Below the pieces are notes generated by a model, which worked only from the letters and a program-made list of their open reading frames with translations, was not told the DNA's origin and did no database searches. A program made the translations under genes and the position numbers. This document shows positions 62,464-64,000 of a stretch of DNA of 64,000 nucleotides, piece by piece. The DNA is taken from contig NC_086248.1 in the NCBI RefSeq assembly GCF_021018805.1, forward strand, positions 99,781,239-99,845,238, given 5' to 3'. How positions within the stretch are numbered: position 1 is the first letter of the stretch; each line of letters opens with the position of its first letter. This DNA is from Prinia subflava (lineage: Eukaryota; Chordata; Aves; Passeriformes; Cisticolidae).

Positions 62464-63105
62464 GGACCATGGTAACTCCGTTTCGGTGCCGTCTCCGGTG
62501 GAGCGGCCGTTCTGGGCCGCCACGGCCGGGGCGGCCCCTCCCCCACCGCGCAGAGACCTCGTGAGCCACCACGCGGCCGTCCCACCACCGCCGACCAGCC
62601 CGGCGCGGGCCCGGGTCCCGGCCCCTTGGAGCCCCGGCCCGCCTCGGCGCTGTGCGGGCTGCACAGCCCCGCCGGGCGGCGCGGCTCCGCCATGGCGAGG
62701 CTCCGGCATGAGCCCCAGTGTGGTGGGACCGCTGCTGTGGCGCGTGCCCGCGGCGCGGGGCCGGCCCGGTCTGGCCCCGCTGCGTGGGCCAGCCTGGCAA
62801 AACCGGCGCGGGCCTGGATGCTGGCGTGGTGGGGCTCCGGCGCGGCCCCGGTGGCGGAGCAGCCCCGGCCCAGCGGGACCCCGCCGCGGCGCGGGGCAGT
62901 CCCGGCGCAAGCAGACACGTGGTCCCGGTCCGGCCGCAGTGCGTGCGGGCCCCAGCACCGGGAGAAGCTGCGCAGAGAACAGGCACCCCTCCCCCCGCCC
63001 GGCAACAGCGGCGAAAAGAGCCCCGCACACCGTCGATCGAGCCCGAGCAGCCAACGCCCCAGACAGCAGCGAAAAGAACCAAACCCCAAAGCGAAAGTGA
63101 ATTTG
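62464..63105 (+). other. GC- and CpG-rich block with long open frames
   Basis: About 640 bp of very high GC and CpG density with sharp edges follow the primer binding site. A plus-strand frame of about 212 codons opens with a good initiation context (AAGATGG at 62464, then ACCATGG at 62470) and ends at a TGA at 63100. The predicted product is low-complexity, rich in P, A, R and G with no domain. Two minus frames (62292-63089 and 62402-63199, 265 codons each) are even longer, so openness mainly reflects scarcity of stop codons. A donor-like ATGGTAACT lies at 62472-62480. It could be a captured host CpG-island/exon segment or a family-specific leader. Confidence 0.45.
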
Positions 63106-63531
63106 TAATACCAGTTTTACAGCCTTGTATAATTGTTAATTCTACTTTATGATCCCCTTTCCCTGTTCCCAAACCCCTCCATTTCCTTCCCATCCCCATG
63201 AAGTAGTTTTACAATTATGCCTTTCTAGTTTTGTGTGTGTTCATACTGCAGATTCCCCTGTTTTCTGTTTTAGAAAGCAGAGGCCTTTTCAGGTCACAAG
63301 TGTAGATCCAAGGGAAGCAGTTTTTGAATTGTCTTCTTGTAAGGCGCGATTCAGTGGTAGACTATTGAATCAGTAATGCTTTTGGGTTTATACTGTCCTC
63401 AGTTACTTCTGAGGGTGATTGATAACCTAAATTGGTGTCTGAGAAAGTATTTGACGCTTTTTGTAGTTTTTTTCTTTTGTTTTTCTTTTGATGACCTAAA
63501 ACTGGGGGTCTTTTTTTAGGTCTCTGACACT

Positions 63532-63676
63532 TCTGGTGCAAGTATGGACGAAAAAAATCCCCAATGGGTACATATGGACGAATGTAAACAATTGCATGCA
63601 GAGTGTAGGTCCTTTCGGTTGAACCAGTTGGAAAGTGAAAGGAGTGATTTGGCTCAGATCCGTGAGTGTCGGTGAC
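63532..63676 (+). other. Short open frame after acceptor-like site
   Basis: A pyrimidine tract ending TTTTTTTAGG (to about 63521) is followed 20 bp later by an ATG at about 63544 and a 44-codon frame with charged, helix-like composition (EKNPQW, then RLNQLESERSDLAQI), ending in TGA. It could be the start of a spliced or truncated proviral product, or chance. No viral protein family is recognised. Confidence 0.2.
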
Positions 63677-64000
63677 TTGCTGTTCAAGCCTTACGGGAAT
63701 TCCGTGACAGATCAGTGGCAGCTTGAGTTGATTTAAATTCCTCACTGCCCCTGCCCGGCCCCAATAGGGGAACTGCACCAGCCACCTGGAGAATCTGAGG
63801 CTGTGTGTGGAGCCCGGGAAACTCCACGTGTTTTCCTGTCCCTAGAGTGGGAGCAAGGTCAGCGCCACAGCCTAAACTGGGGGCTGTGGTGGGCTGAAAA
63901 GCCAGTTGGAAAAGACTAGACACTATTAGGCCAGTCATGCTGAAAAGGCTCAAACAAATTTGTTAAATTTGTTTCAAATCTTGCAATATAAACCCACATA

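Larger units (their letters stand above)
62436..64000 (+). mobile_element. ERV internal region, left part, runs off the window
   Basis: Sequence downstream of the primer binding site would be the leader and start of the provirus. I see no recognisable gag, protease or polymerase motif in the 1.56 kb available. The first 640 bp are extremely GC-rich (listed separately); the remainder is ordinary in composition with two acceptor-like pyrimidine tracts ending in AG (near 63275 and 63520). The element may be a recombinant, deleted or non-autonomous provirus. Absence of gag this far in suggests a long leader or replacement. Confidence 0.5.

Noticed and set aside
62292..63199. Two 265-codon minus-strand frames
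   Set aside because: They are open in several overlapping frames because the GC-rich sequence lacks stop codons; composition is P/A/R/G low complexity and no family is recognisable.

Overview
This window looks like a piece of a bird chromosome, most likely a songbird (passerine). The diagnostic signals are CR1 LINE copies ending in the 8-bp tail repeats (ATTCTATG)n or (ATTCTGTG)n, and several long terminal repeats that resemble the ERVL- and ERVK-type LTRs of passerine genomes. The base composition is moderately AT-rich, there is no bacterial-style gene packing, and open frames are short. The species call is from memory of repeat families and was not searched.

I find no confident host protein-coding exon, no rRNA or tRNA gene and no CRISPR. 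The window reads as a gene desert or the inside of a very large intron. What can be supported is mostly mobile-element history. (1) An old CR1 3' end lies at 4838-5107. (2) A 2.3-kb antisense CR1 at 20641-22965 has lost its reverse-transcriptase core by deletion. It was later split by a 742-bp solo LTR (21237-21978) and by a second insert of about 400 bp that I cannot identify. (3) Two further solo LTRs lie at 33322-33756 and 37126-37932; the second has near-matching 5-bp target duplications. (4) Old CR1 fragments lie at 35283-35555 and 41951-42260. (5) The right end carries the 5' part of an ERVK-like provirus: LTR at 61994-62414, a tRNA-Lys-type primer binding site at 62417-62435, then an internal region that runs off the window. 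That internal region opens with about 640 bp of very GC- and CpG-rich DNA, unlike anything else here.

Non-repeat landmarks are a CpG-rich island at about 15440-15935 with several overlapping open frames but no recognisable protein, a weaker CpG-enriched patch at 31600-32060, and several AT-rich stretches dense in homeodomain/octamer-like motifs that look like conserved enhancers (3570-3835, 13085-13330, 44640-44905, 54655-55050). There is also a G-quadruplex-prone stretch at 46710-46769, a 53-bp pure A run at 42699-42751 and an AT-only expansion between two copies of a direct repeat at 4639-4766. Three possible MIR-like SINE relics are listed with low confidence.

No operon-like or pathway-like cooperation can be read from the window. 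I did not find a clear novel system. The best leads are the GC-rich block inside the terminal provirus and the orphan CpG island at 15.4 kb.
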